Below are positions 18,820 to 27,771 of a DNA stretch of 64,000 bases, piece by piece. The translations under genes and the position numbers were made by a program. The notes below the pieces were generated by a model. The model ran no database searches. It worked only from the letters and a program-made list of their open reading frames with translations, and was not told the DNA's origin. The stretch spans positions 300,402 through 364,401 of the forward strand of contig NZ_LMFB01000012.1 of the NCBI RefSeq assembly GCF_001426685.1. The letters run 5' to 3'. Source of the stretch: Rhizobium sp. Root483D2 (lineage in GTDB: Bacteria; Pseudomonadota; Alphaproteobacteria; Rhizobiales; Rhizobiaceae). Every line of letters starts with the position of its first letter. Within the stretch, counting starts at the first letter, position 1.

Positions 18820-18836
18820 TTTGAAAACGTTCTAAA
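18820..18836 (+). promoter_or_regulatory. Candidate Irr iron-control element (ICE) upstream of the imelysin locus
   Basis: The 17-base site TTTGAAAACGTTCTAAA matches the rhizobial ICE consensus TTTAGAA-N3-TTCTAAA exactly in the right half and at five of seven positions in the left. A second half site TTTAGAA lies at 18755-18761. Irr binds such sites under low iron in Rhizobiales. The position, about 150 bases before the first imelysin gene and after the methyltransferase gene, suits an iron-controlled promoter. The assignment is by eye only. Confidence 0.45.
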
Positions 18837-18982
18837 CTATACACTTTGACACAAGTTTAGTTTTGGTTCATGAAAACGCGGCTGAACAGCCACGTCCATC
18901 CATCGGGCCGCGCGGCTTGCGCGACCGGGGGAGCCGGGCGGTGGGGAACGCCGCCGTCATTCGGACAATACCAGGAGAGGTC

Positions 18983-20263
18983 ATGACCAAATCATTCCTT
19001 CGCAGCGCGGCGCTCGCGCTTGCAACTGCCACCTCGATGCTTGCGCTGCAGCCGGCGCAGGCCGCGACCGATGCGGCCGCAGTCGTCAAGCATTACGCCG
19101 ATGTGGCACATGCCAAGTTTTCGGATGCGCTTTCGACCGCAGAAGCCCTCGACAAGGCCGTCGATGCGCTGATCGCTAAGCCGAGCGACGGGACGCTGAA
19201 GGCAGCCCGCGAAGCCTGGCTTGCCGCGCGCAACCCCTACCAGGAAACAGAGGTCTACCGTTTCGGCAACCCGATCGTCGATGAGTGGGAAGGCAAGGTC
19301 AACGCCTGGCCGCTGGATGAAGGCCTGATCGATTATGTCGATCCGAGCTATGGCGCGGAAAGCGACGAGAACGCGCTGTTCACCGCCAATGTCATTGCCA
19401 ACAAGACGATCAAGATCGACGGCAAGGATGTGGACGCCAGCAAGATCACCCCGGAATTTCTCGCAGGAACCCTGCAGGAAGCCGGCGGTATCGAGGCGAA
19501 CGTGGCGACAGGCTACCACGCCATCGAATTCCTGCTCTGGGGCCAGGACCTGAACGGCACCGGCCCGGGCGCCGGCAACCGCCCTTACACGGACTATGAC
19601 ACGAAAGCCTGCACCAACGGCAATTGCGACCGCCGCGCCGCCTATCTGAAGGCTGCCAGCGACCTGCTGGTCTCCGATCTCAAGGACATGGTTGCCAACT
19701 GGACGCCGGATGGCGCTGCCACCAAGAATGTCGAAGCCGATCCGAAGGCTGGCCTTGGCGCCATCCTCACCGGCATGGGCTCTCTGTCCTACGGCGAACT
19801 CGCGGGCGAGCGCATGAAGCTTGGCCTTCTGCTGCACGATCCGGAAGAAGAACATGATTGCTTCTCCGACAACACCTACAACTCGCATCTGCATGACGCG
19901 ATCGGCATCCAGTCGGCCTATACCGGCGAATATACCAGGGTCGATGGCACCAAGGTGACCGGCCCGTCGCTCTCCGAACTCGTTGCCGCCAAGGATCCGG
20001 CGCTCGACAAGGAAATGAAGGAAAAGCTGGCGACAACAATCGCCGCAATGCAGGCCATGGCCAAGCGCGGCGAAACGGTCGAAAAATACGACCAGATGAT
20101 CGGCGAAGGCAATAAGGAAGGCAATGCTGTCGTGCAGGCCGCCATCGATGGCCTCGTTGCGCAGGCCAAGACGGTCGAGCGCGTCATTGCGTCGCTGGAA
20201 CTTGGTACGATCGAGCTTGAAGGTTCCGACAGCCTGGATAATCCTAACGCTGTCTTCCAATGA
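18983..20263 (+). CDS. Imelysin family periplasmic protein (IrpA-like)
   Basis: A 426-residue exported protein with a signal peptide, MTKSFLRSAALALATATSMLALQPAQA, and an imelysin (peptidase M75-like) domain. The family GxHxxE motif is present as GYHAIEFLLWGQD near residue 178. RFGNPIVDEWEGKVNAWPLDEGLIDYVD and EEEHDCFSDNTYNSHLHDA match IrpA-type imelysins, which are linked to iron uptake and are not active peptidases as far as known. GGAGAGG precedes the ATG. It heads a run with a di-haem protein and a second imelysin; this set is commonly iron regulated in alphaproteobacteria. Confidence 0.92.
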   Translation: MTKSFLRSAALALATATSMLALQPAQAATDAAAVVKHYADVAHAKFSDALSTAEALDKAVDALIAKPSDGTLKAAREAWLAARNPYQETEVYRFGNPIVDEWEGKVNAWPLDEGLIDYVDPSYGAESDENALFTANVIANKTIKIDGKDVDASKITPEFLAGTLQEAGGIEANVATGYHAIEFLLWGQDLNGTGPGAGNRPYTDYDTKACTNGNCDRRAAYLKAASDLLVSDLKDMVANWTPDGAATKNVEADPKAGLGAILTGMGSLSYGELAGERMKLGLLLHDPEEEHDCFSDNTYNSHLHDAIGIQSAYTGEYTRVDGTKVTGPSLSELVAAKDPALDKEMKEKLATTIAAMQAMAKRGETVEKYDQMIGEGNKEGNAVVQAAIDGLVAQAKTVERVIASLELGTIELEGSDSLDNPNAVFQ

Positions 20264-20274
20264 GAAAGCAAAGG

Positions 20275-20309
20275 CGGGCCGCCACTTGTGGTGAGCGGCC
20301 CGGTTTTTT
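20275..20309 (+). terminator. Terminator-like hairpin between imelysin and di-haem genes
   Basis: An eight-base GC stem, CGGGCCGC paired with GCGGCCCG, followed by GTTTTTT. It starts 12 bases behind the imelysin stop and ends four bases before the ATG of the next gene, with no room for a separate promoter. It therefore probably acts as a partial terminator or attenuator inside the operon. Confidence 0.75.
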
Positions 20310-20313
20310 CTGA

Positions 20314-21906
20314 ATGTGTGCTTGGCTTGTCCGACGCCTGATCCTGCCGTCTGCCGTTCTGTTCCTGACAGCGGCGGGCGGCTTTTCCGTTTCTGGCGGG
20401 GGCATCTTGGCGGGGGGCAAACCGCCTGCCAAAACGGAAGGACGCGCGCAAACGCTTCCTCAATCCGCCACCCGCGATGACCTGACCGAGGCGGACCGCG
20501 CCCGTGTCGCGGCCGTGACCCGCCCCGCGACCACGTTTTCCAAGGCGGAAAAGTTCGAAGCCATGTCCGGCGGTGCCGGCACGTCGATCGCCTCCGTCAA
20601 TCAGGACAGCCTCTCGCAGTTTTCCGCCAATATTCGTTTTGCCGAGGAAGAGAGCTTCAAGCTCGGCAATGCGCTGTTTCGCAAGCTCTGGGTCTCGTCG
20701 CCCTCCTCGACGCAGGCATCGGACGGTCTGGGACCGCTCTACAACGCCCGCGCCTGCCAGACCTGCCATCTGAAGGACGGCCGCGGTCACCCGCCGGAAG
20801 GCTCCAGCGACGCGACGTCGATGTTCCTGCGGCTGGCGCGCGTCCCCCGAACCGATGCCGAGCGCGCGGCGATCGCCGCACATGAGGTGCTGAACTTCCC
20901 CGACCCGGTCTATGGCCAGCAATTGCAGGACAGCGCTGTCCCCGGTCTTCCCGCCGAGGGCCATTTACGCATCCGCTATAGCGAGATACCGGTCAAGCTG
21001 GCGGGTGGAGAGACCGTGTCCCTGCGCAAGCCAGAATATGCGATCGACACGCTGGGTTACGGCCCGCTCGATCCGGCGACGACGCTGTCGCCGCGTGTGA
21101 CGCAAGTCATGTCGGGGCTCGGTCTGATCGAAGCCATTCATCCCGCCGATATCATCGCCAATGCCGATCCCGATGACACGGATGGCGATGGCATCAGCGG
21201 CAAGGTGCCTGTCGTGCGCGATCCGCAATCGGGAAAGCTCGCACTCGGTCGGTTCGGCTGGAAAGCCCAAAGTGCCACGGTGCGCCAGCAGGCGGCCGAG
21301 GCGCTGGCCAATGATATCGGCATCTCGTCCCCCGATGCCCGGCGCAGCCATGGCGATTGCACGGCCGCGCAGACGGCGTGCCTCTCGATGGCCGATGGCG
21401 TGCAGACGCGCCTTGGCGATACGGAAGCGCCCGACCCGGTGCTCGGTCTCATCACCTTCTATTCCGAAAACCTGGCCGTTCCGGCCCGCCGCAAGGCAAG
21501 CTTTGCCGAAACGCTTGGCGGCAAGAAGGTGTTTTACGAGGCGGGTTGCGTCTCCTGCCACGTGCCGAAATTCGTCACCCGCCGCGATGCAGCCAATCCC
21601 GCGCATGCGTTCCAGTTGATCTGGCCCTATTCCGATTTTTTGCTGCATGACATGGGCGATGGGCTTGCCGATGGGCAGCCGGTGGGTGTCGCGTCCGGCA
21701 GCGAATGGCGCACGCCCCCGCTCTGGGGAATCGGATTGACGAAGACGGTCAGCGGCCACACGTTCTTCTTGCACGATGGGCGCGCGCGGAACCTGACGGA
21801 AGCCATTCTCTGGCATGGCGGCGAGGCCACAAAAGCCCGCGACCGGTTTGCCGCGCTGCAAAAAGCCGATAGACAAGCCCTGATCACATTTCTGGAGTCC
21901 CTCTGA
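20314..21906 (+). CDS. Di-haem oxidoreductase (DUF1111, thiol-oxidoreductase-like)
   Basis: A 530-residue c-type cytochrome-like protein exported to the periplasm through the N-terminal hydrophobic stretch RRLILPSAVLFLTAAGGFSV. It has two haem-binding motifs, CQTCH at residues 148 to 152 and CVSCH at 412 to 416, as in DUF1111 proteins related to MauG/CcP peroxidases. Conserved pieces are GLGPLYNARACQTCHLKDGRG, DTDGDGISGK (a calcium-binding-like loop), WRTPPLWGIGLT and HDGRARNLTEAILWHGGEA. The start lacks a good ribosome site, and the hairpin just upstream may affect its translation. It overlaps the second imelysin gene by one base. Confidence 0.9.
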   Translation: MCAWLVRRLILPSAVLFLTAAGGFSVSGGGILAGGKPPAKTEGRAQTLPQSATRDDLTEADRARVAAVTRPATTFSKAEKFEAMSGGAGTSIASVNQDSLSQFSANIRFAEEESFKLGNALFRKLWVSSPSSTQASDGLGPLYNARACQTCHLKDGRGHPPEGSSDATSMFLRLARVPRTDAERAAIAAHEVLNFPDPVYGQQLQDSAVPGLPAEGHLRIRYSEIPVKLAGGETVSLRKPEYAIDTLGYGPLDPATTLSPRVTQVMSGLGLIEAIHPADIIANADPDDTDGDGISGKVPVVRDPQSGKLALGRFGWKAQSATVRQQAAEALANDIGISSPDARRSHGDCTAAQTACLSMADGVQTRLGDTEAPDPVLGLITFYSENLAVPARRKASFAETLGGKKVFYEAGCVSCHVPKFVTRRDAANPAHAFQLIWPYSDFLLHDMGDGLADGQPVGVASGSEWRTPPLWGIGLTKTVSGHTFFLHDGRARNLTEAILWHGGEATKARDRFAALQKADRQALITFLESL

Positions 21907-23033
21907 TGCGCCACCGGCATATCCTGCTTCTCGGTTTGAGCCTTGCCTTCCTGCCGCTGCCTGCCATGGCAGACGATGAAGAGGCGGTGGCGCCGCGCGC
22001 CGGGCTGAAACAGGAGGCGGTGGCTGAAGTCATGCGAAAAGCTGTCGATGATTTCATCCGGCCAGGCTACCGCGATCTGCTGGAGGGAACCGAAACCTTG
22101 GCGGAGGCGGCGCATATGCTCTGCGAAAAGCCATCCGATGAGACGCTCGGCGATGTGCAGATGAGCTTCGACGAGGTCATCCAGCAATGGTCGACCATCG
22201 AGATCGTAAGAGTGGGGCCGGTGATCGAAGGCAATCGCTTCGAGCGCTTCCTGTTTTTCCCCGATCGCAAGAGCACCGGCCTGAAACAGGTCCAGCGCAT
22301 TCTGGCGACCAATGACGAAACGGCTACGTCGGCGGACAGCCTGAAAGGCAAGAGCGTGGCGGCGCAGGGGCTCGGCGCGCTCGAATATGTGCTCTACGGC
22401 ACGGGAGCCGACGTCCTGACGGCGGAAAAGAACGGCTTTCGCTGCCGCTATGGTGCAGCCATTGCCGACAACCTGAAAGCGGTGGCCGGCGAGCTGCATG
22501 CCGAATGGGAAAAACCGGATGGCATCCAGTCCGCCTGGAAGAACCCGGGACCGGACAATCCGGTCTACCGCGACGGCAAGGAAGCGGCAACCGAACTGCT
22601 CGGCATCCTCGTCCACGGTGTCGAGGCGATCCGGGACCAGCGGTTGCGGCCGTTCTATGCCGGGATCATCAAGGGAGAACCTGACAAGGGGCATCCGAAA
22701 ATGGCGATCTACTGGCGCTCCGGCAACACCATGCCGGCGCTCTCGGCGAATTTCGCCGCGCTGCAGACCCTGTTCGACACGGCCGGAATGAAAGCGCTGC
22801 TGCCGGATGGCAAGGCCGATGTGGTCACCGCCGTGAACTACCTGCTGCAGGCGATCGTCGATGATCTCGACGAGATCGATCTGCCGGTCGAAGAGGCGAT
22901 TGCCAATGATGAGCAGCGCGGCAGGCTGAACCGTATTTTGCAGAATACCAACGACGTCCTGCAGCGGCTGAACCTTGATTTCGGCGCCGCGATCGGGCTG
23001 AGCTCGGGCTTCTCTTTTGCCGATGGCGACTGA
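21906..23033 (+). CDS. Second imelysin family protein
   Basis: A 375-residue exported protein with signal peptide MRHRHILLLGLSLAFLPLPAMA. The imelysin core is recognisable in QGLGALEYVLYGTGAD (in place of the classical GxHxxE, with Leu-Glu kept), WSTIEIVRVGPVIEGNRFERFLFFPDRKSTGLKQVQ and AINYLLQAIVDDL-like C-terminal helices. It differs from the first imelysin in length and motif, which fits the two paralogue types usually found on either side of the di-haem gene. The ATG overlaps the preceding stop (TGATG), so the pair is translationally coupled. Confidence 0.88.
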   Translation: MRHRHILLLGLSLAFLPLPAMADDEEAVAPRAGLKQEAVAEVMRKAVDDFIRPGYRDLLEGTETLAEAAHMLCEKPSDETLGDVQMSFDEVIQQWSTIEIVRVGPVIEGNRFERFLFFPDRKSTGLKQVQRILATNDETATSADSLKGKSVAAQGLGALEYVLYGTGADVLTAEKNGFRCRYGAAIADNLKAVAGELHAEWEKPDGIQSAWKNPGPDNPVYRDGKEAATELLGILVHGVEAIRDQRLRPFYAGIIKGEPDKGHPKMAIYWRSGNTMPALSANFAALQTLFDTAGMKALLPDGKADVVTAVNYLLQAIVDDLDEIDLPVEEAIANDEQRGRLNRILQNTNDVLQRLNLDFGAAIGLSSGFSFADGD

Positions 23034-23250
23034 GCAAAAAAGACTGCATTCCGGCATCCGGCAAGCGGTTGACAACAAACGTACATTGGCGCAATGGATC
23101 GGCCGTGTTCACCTGTGGGCACGGCCAAACAAGGATCAACGGATCATGAACCCCGACAGTCGAAGTAGAGCTTCGATTTTTTCGACCGTCAGGCCCTGAT
23201 CACACGGGGTTTCTGCTGGCGGTCGATGACTTGCCAGATTGGAAACCGAC

Positions 23251-24240
23251 ATGCTGCGCATCTATTCCTGCCAGAACAATCACCTTGCCGTTATCGACGC
23301 CATCCCGGAACTGAGCGATATCACGCCGGTCGTGTGGTTCGACCTGTTCAATCCCGCTCAGGATGAAACCCGCATCGTCGAGCAGCAGCTCGGCATCGAA
23401 ATTCCCACGCGTGACGAAATGCAGGAGATCGAGCTTTCCGACCGCCTCTATCAGGAGGACGGCGCCGAATTCATGACGATGACGGCGGCGACCGAGCTCG
23501 ATGGCGACAACCCGATCAAGGTGCCCGTGACCTTCATCCTGAAGGGCGCCACGCTTGTCACCGTGCGCCATGCCGATCCCAAGCCGTTTCATCTCTATGC
23601 CGCGCGCATGCAGCGACTGAACGGGGTGTCCTGCGAAAGCGGCGAGCTGGTAATGCTTGGCCTTTTGGAAGCGATGATCGACCGTACCGCCGATGCCCTG
23701 GAGCGCATCGGCAACGAGATCGACGGTATCTCGCGCGAAGTGTTCCGCAAGAACCATTCGAGCGTCACCAAGAAGACCCGCGACCTGCAGTCGCTGATCG
23801 AGCAGATTGGCCAGAAAGGCGATTTCTTGAGCGTCATCCGCGAAAGCCTCGTCAGTGTCGGCCGGCTCGTCGCCTATCATACGGCGCTGGATGGGATCGG
23901 CACGCGCAAGGCGATCAAGGAAAGCCGGCAGCGGATCAAGCTGATCCAGCGCGATGCTGCCTCGCTTGGCGATCACGCGTTGTTTTTGTCGAACAAGATC
24001 AATTTCCTGCTCGATGCGACGCTCGGCCTGATCAATCTGGAGCAGAACCAGATCATCAAGATCTTCTCGGTCGCCTCCGTCGTCTTCCTGCCGCCAACCC
24101 TGGTCGCTTCGATCTACGGCATGAACTTCGATGCCATGCCGGAACTGAAATTCGACTTCGGCTATCCGCTGGCCCTGTTCATGATGGTGCTGTCGGCTCT
24201 GTTGCCGTTCCTTTATTTCAAACGGCGCGGCTGGCTTTGA
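23251..24240 (+). CDS. corA: CorA-type magnesium/divalent metal transporter
   Basis: A 329-residue protein with the long cytoplasmic N-terminal domain of CorA and two C-terminal membrane helices (IIKIFSVASVVFLPPTLVASIYGMNF and YPLALFMMVLSALLPFLYF). The selectivity signature YGMNF lies at the end of the first helix, as required for CorA. I chose the ATG at 23251 with GGAA six bases before it. It imports Mg2+, and some members move Co2+ or Ni2+ or export Zn2+. It lies between the imelysin genes and the DUF1513 gene, on the same strand but with a gap of over 200 bases upstream. Confidence 0.93.
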   Translation: MLRIYSCQNNHLAVIDAIPELSDITPVVWFDLFNPAQDETRIVEQQLGIEIPTRDEMQEIELSDRLYQEDGAEFMTMTAATELDGDNPIKVPVTFILKGATLVTVRHADPKPFHLYAARMQRLNGVSCESGELVMLGLLEAMIDRTADALERIGNEIDGISREVFRKNHSSVTKKTRDLQSLIEQIGQKGDFLSVIRESLVSVGRLVAYHTALDGIGTRKAIKESRQRIKLIQRDAASLGDHALFLSNKINFLLDATLGLINLEQNQIIKIFSVASVVFLPPTLVASIYGMNFDAMPELKFDFGYPLALFMMVLSALLPFLYFKRRGWL

Positions 24241-24380
24241 CCGGCGTTTTCGCCCCGGTGTCTCTGGCGATTTTCCAGATTCTCCGTCATCCTCGCCCTT
24301 GCGGCGGGGATACAGTTGCGGCGCGTCCGCGCCGCAAGAGGCTCTAGAAATCGCCACCGGCCAATTTGGATCTGTTTTAC

Positions 24381-25484
24381 ATGGCCTATCGACACATCCC
24401 CGGTCAAAATCTCACCGATCGCCGCACCTTCCTGACGATGGCGGGTGCTGCCTGGGCGGCCACCCTTGCCCCGAAAGTTGCCTTCGCACTGTCGCGCACC
24501 GATGCGACCTATGCGTCTGCCTTCATGGCGCCCGACGGCTCCTATGGCGTGGCGACGCTGACCGAGGCCGGAGAGATTATCGAGCGGGTGCCGCTGCCCG
24601 CCCGCGCGCATGGCATGACCTGGTCGTCGGTGACCAACCGTGCTGTTGCCTTTGCCCGTCGCCCCGGCACCTATGCGATGATCTTTGCGCCCGATGACAG
24701 CATCGAGCCGATCGTCATCACGTCGGTCGAGGGGCGGCACTTTTATGGCCATGGCTGCTTTTCGGCGGACGGGCGGCTGCTCTATGCCACGGAGAATGAT
24801 TTTGCCGGCAATCGCGGCATGATCGGCGTCTATGACGGCACGGACGGCTTTGCCCGCATCGGCGAATTCCCCTCCTATGGCATCGGACCGCACGACATGA
24901 CCCTGTCGGCCGATGGCCATATGCTCGTCGTCGCCAATGGCGGCATCGAGACCCATCCGGATTTCGGCCGCACCAAGCTCAATCTCGACCATATGGAACC
25001 ATCGCTGGCGCTGATCGACACGGCAACAGGCGCTCTGATCGAACGCCATGCGATGCCCGATACCCTGCGGCAGCTTTCCACCCGCCATGTCGATATCGAT
25101 GCCGATGGAAAGGTCTGGTTTGCCTGCCAGTACGAGGGCGCCCGCAACGACCTGCCGCCGCTCGCCGGTTCGTTTGCGCGCGGCGAAGACATCCGCTTTC
25201 TGGACTTGCCTGAAGAGGTGACGCTGGCGCTCGCCAACTATGTCGGCGCCATCGCCGTCAACCGCCGCGACGGGATGGTCGGGCTGACATCGCCAAAAGG
25301 CGGAACCGCCGTGACGGTCGATGCCAAGACCGGGCTTGTGGTGCGGCAGGAACAATTGGCCGATGCGGCAGGGATTGCCCCCGCAGCGGACGGTTTCGTC
25401 GCCTCGTCCTATTCAGGCACGTTCGGGAAGACCCGCAGCCGGGTCGCCTGGGATCAGCATATCGTGCGGGTGGGCAAGCTCTGA
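24381..25484 (+). CDS. DUF1513 family Tat-exported protein
   Basis: A 367-residue protein with a twin-arginine signal, DRRTFLTMAGAAWAATLAPKVAFA, and a beta-propeller-like mature part (YGVATLTEAGEIIERVPLPARAHGM, YATENDFAGNRGMIGVYD, GIGPHDMTLSADGHMLVVANGGIETHPDFGR). This matches DUF1513, which usually follows imelysin, DUF1111 and imelysin genes and is thought to belong to the same iron-related system. Here corA lies between them. A TTG at 24366 would add five residues. No strong ribosome site is seen. Confidence 0.88.
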   Translation: MAYRHIPGQNLTDRRTFLTMAGAAWAATLAPKVAFALSRTDATYASAFMAPDGSYGVATLTEAGEIIERVPLPARAHGMTWSSVTNRAVAFARRPGTYAMIFAPDDSIEPIVITSVEGRHFYGHGCFSADGRLLYATENDFAGNRGMIGVYDGTDGFARIGEFPSYGIGPHDMTLSADGHMLVVANGGIETHPDFGRTKLNLDHMEPSLALIDTATGALIERHAMPDTLRQLSTRHVDIDADGKVWFACQYEGARNDLPPLAGSFARGEDIRFLDLPEEVTLALANYVGAIAVNRRDGMVGLTSPKGGTAVTVDAKTGLVVRQEQLADAAGIAPAADGFVASSYSGTFGKTRSRVAWDQHIVRVGKL

Positions 25485-25494
25485 TCGCGCGCCG

Positions 25495-26034
25495 TCAGCG
25501 GTTCAACAGCGCAGCGATGTCGTCCCAGAGATAGGCAACCTGATCGTAATGCCTGTTGTCGAGCCAGATGCTGGAGCTTTCCACCGCCTTGGCACCGAGC
25601 CGCTCGTAGAATTTCCGGTTCGGATTGCCCGACAGGACCCAGGCAAACAATGATTTCGCGCCTTGCTGCGCGCAGTGCCTTGCCGCCGTCGAGACCAGCG
25701 CGGTGCCGATGCCCACACCCTGATATTCGGCCCGGACATAGAGCGCATAAATCTCGTGGAGATCGGCCGGCACCGTGCCGCGTCCCGGACCGAAATTGGC
25801 AAAGCCGACGATCCCGCCTTCCGAACGCTCCACCGCGACGAGATAGTTGACACCGGGAGCGCCCATGCGCCGGGCGTGGCGGACGGCCTGATCCTCGCGC
25901 GACATGCCGTCGAGAAAATCATCCGCCAGCAGCCCGCGAAAGGCCGATCGCCAGGTATCGACCAGGACGCCGGCGATCTCGAACAGGTCGTCGCCCGTGC
26001 CGGGCCTGATCTCAAAAGGATTGTCGTCGCTCAT
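25495..26034 (-). CDS. GNAT family N-acetyltransferase
   Basis: A 179-residue acetyltransferase. The acetyl-CoA binding motif A is clear as LYVRAEYQGVGIGTALVSTAARH, and motif B as LFAWVLSGNPNRKFYERLGAKAVESS. The substrate is unknown; the shape resembles RimI-like or small-molecule acetyltransferases. It is convergent with the DUF1513 gene, with about ten bases between the stops, and divergent from tspO. Confidence 0.88.
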   Translation of the reverse strand: MSDDNPFEIRPGTGDDLFEIAGVLVDTWRSAFRGLLADDFLDGMSREDQAVRHARRMGAPGVNYLVAVERSEGGIVGFANFGPGRGTVPADLHEIYALYVRAEYQGVGIGTALVSTAARHCAQQGAKSLFAWVLSGNPNRKFYERLGAKAVESSSIWLDNRHYDQVAYLWDDIAALLNR

Positions 26035-26117
26035 GACGATGATAGTGGGATTGCCGGCGGAAAATTAAAAGCCCGGTCCATCTGGCGCTTCGCATCTGAT
26101 CGCCCTATTTCGCCCGC

Positions 26118-26570
26118 ATGAACCGTATCCTGATCCATATTCTCTTCATCATCGCCGTTCTCGGCTGCGGCCTTTTGATCGGCATCAACAATATTCCCGG
26201 CGAATGGTATCAGTCGCTGGCGAAACCCGCCTTCAATCCGCCCAACTGGATTTTCGCGCCGGTCTGGTCGGCGCTGTATATCATCATCGGCTTTGTCGGC
26301 GCCCGCACCTTCCTCAACTATCGCGCCTCGGCGGCGATGCGGTTCTGGGTGGCGCAGATGATCTTCAATTTCGCCTGGTCGCCATTATTCTTCGGATTTC
26401 AGGAAATCGCGCTGGCGCTGATCGTCATCATCGCGCTCCTGATCTCGATCCTCGGTTTCATGGCCGTAAGCCGCAGGCAGGATTATCTCTCGGCGCTGCT
26501 GTTTGTGCCCTATCTCGCCTGGGTATCCTTTGCCACTTTGCTCAACACATCGATTTTCCTCATGAATTGA
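26118..26570 (+). CDS. tspO: TspO/MBR family tryptophan-rich sensory protein
   Basis: A 150-residue membrane protein with five predicted helices. The family signature is strong: GEWYQSLAKPAFNPPNWIFAPVWSALYIIIG near residue 30, FNFAWSPLFFGFQEIALALI, and YLAWVSFATLLNTSIF at the C-terminus. TspO binds porphyrins and cholesterol-like ligands and, in Rhodobacter and Sinorhizobium, modulates photosystem or stress gene expression in response to oxygen or nutrients. It is monocistronic or leads into the thioesterase gene 70 bases later. Confidence 0.93.
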   Translation: MNRILIHILFIIAVLGCGLLIGINNIPGEWYQSLAKPAFNPPNWIFAPVWSALYIIIGFVGARTFLNYRASAAMRFWVAQMIFNFAWSPLFFGFQEIALALIVIIALLISILGFMAVSRRQDYLSALLFVPYLAWVSFATLLNTSIFLMN

Positions 26571-26640
26571 GGCTTGTCCTTGTTTTTGCGTCATGCGACT
26601 GTCTGCGCGACAGTGACCGGCAGACGATAGAGAGCACACG

Positions 26641-27075
26641 GTGGAATTTCGCGAGCGCATCCGCAACAGCTTCGGCCGGCAGGCCGCCATGGCCACGATC
26701 GGCGCAGAATTGACGCGGGTGGAGCAGGGCTCGGTGGAGATCGAGCTGCCGTTCGATGAGAAGCTGACCCAGCAGCACGGATTTCTGCATGCTGGGATCA
26801 TTTCGGCGGCGCTCGATGCCGCCGGCACATACGCTGCCTATTCGGTGATCGATCCCGATGCGTCCATCCTCACCATTGAATTCAAGGTCAACCTGATGTC
26901 GCCAGGCCGGGGCGAGCGTTTCCTGTTTCGCGGCGAAGTCACCAAGCCCGGCACGACGATCATCGTCTCGGACGGCCGAGGCTACGCGATTTCGCCGGAC
27001 GGACCGGCCAAGCTGATCGCCTCGATGACCGCAACGATGATGGTGATCCGCGGGCGCGAGGGGATCGAAGGATGA
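26641..27075 (+). CDS. PaaI family hotdog-fold thioesterase
   Basis: A 144-residue hotdog protein that probably hydrolyses an acyl-CoA thioester. The core QQHGFLHAGIISAALDAAGTYAAYSV contains the HGG-like catalytic region (HGFLHAG) of the PaaI family, and TIEFKVNLMSPGRGERFLFRGEV is the typical second half. The start is GTG at 26641. Its stop overlaps the next ATG by four bases, which couples it to the nucleosidase gene. Confidence 0.87.
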   Translation: MEFRERIRNSFGRQAAMATIGAELTRVEQGSVEIELPFDEKLTQQHGFLHAGIISAALDAAGTYAAYSVIDPDASILTIEFKVNLMSPGRGERFLFRGEVTKPGTTIIVSDGRGYAISPDGPAKLIASMTATMMVIRGREGIEG

Positions 27076-27710
27076 CATATGAACTGAAGACGATCGCGGG
27101 CCGGACGATCCTCTACGTCATGGCCGTCGATGCCGAATATGGCGTGCATCTGCGCGAGCGCATTTCGCCGCTGATGACCGGCGTCGGCCCGGTCGAAGCG
27201 GCGGTGACCTTGACCCGCACGCTTGCTGAGCTCGGCGGCCGTGGCAGCCTGCCCGGCCTTGTCGTCTCGCTCGGCTCTGCGGGCTCCGCCCGGCTGGAAC
27301 AGGCCGAGGTCTATCAGGCCACATCGGTTGCCTATCGCGACATGGATGCCTCGCCGCTCGGCTTTGAAAAGGGCGCGACGCCGTTTCTCGACCTGCCCGT
27401 CACCGTCGATCTGCCCTTGCGCATTCCCGGCGTAAAGATCGCAAGCCTTTCGACCGGCGCCAATATCGTTTCCGGCGCCACCTATGACAGCATCGCCGCC
27501 GACATGGTGGAAATGGAAACCTTCGCCGTCCTTCGCGCCTGCCAGTCCTTCCGCATTCCCCTGATCGGCCTGCGCGGCATTTCCGATGGCAAGGCCGAGC
27601 TCAAGCATATCGGCGACTGGACGGAATATCTGCACGTCATCGACGAGAAGCTGGCAAGCGCCGTCGATGCCATGGAAACGGCCGTTAAAACCGGCGAAAT
27701 CACGGTTTGA
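27072..27710 (+). CDS. 5'-methylthioadenosine/S-adenosylhomocysteine nucleosidase-like protein
   Basis: A 212-residue phosphorylase-fold protein. Family motifs are ILYVMAVDAEYG at the N-terminus, GVGPVEAAVTLTRTLAEL, VVSLGSAGSARLEQAEVYQATSVAYRDMDASPLGFEKGATPF, and DMVEMETFAVLRACQSFRIPLIGLRGISDGK, which holds the substrate Met-Glu and the catalytic Asp. It would cleave MTA or SAH to adenine, feeding purine salvage and methionine recycling, and lies directly before guaA. Exact substrate preference is inferred. Confidence 0.85.
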   Translation: MTYELKTIAGRTILYVMAVDAEYGVHLRERISPLMTGVGPVEAAVTLTRTLAELGGRGSLPGLVVSLGSAGSARLEQAEVYQATSVAYRDMDASPLGFEKGATPFLDLPVTVDLPLRIPGVKIASLSTGANIVSGATYDSIAADMVEMETFAVLRACQSFRIPLIGLRGISDGKAELKHIGDWTEYLHVIDEKLASAVDAMETAVKTGEITV

Positions 27711-27730
27711 GGCCGCAAAATTGTCCGGGT

Positions 27731-27771
27731 GCAATGTAATCATTGCGCTTGGAGCCACCTTTAATTAAAGG
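27731..27771. promoter_or_regulatory. Two palindromes upstream of guaA
   Basis: GCAATG-TAAT-CATTGC (27731-27746) is an interrupted inverted repeat, and CCTTTAATTAAAGG (27758-27771) is a perfect 14-base palindrome. Both lie 48 to 88 bases before the guaA ATG and after the nucleosidase stop. They could be operators or part of the promoter; no known regulator is recognised. Confidence 0.35.

Noticed and set aside
23060-23100. TTGACA-type -35 element (23069-23074) in the gap before corA
   Set aside because: No matching -10 hexamer at 16 to 18 bases downstream, so it is not called as a promoter.
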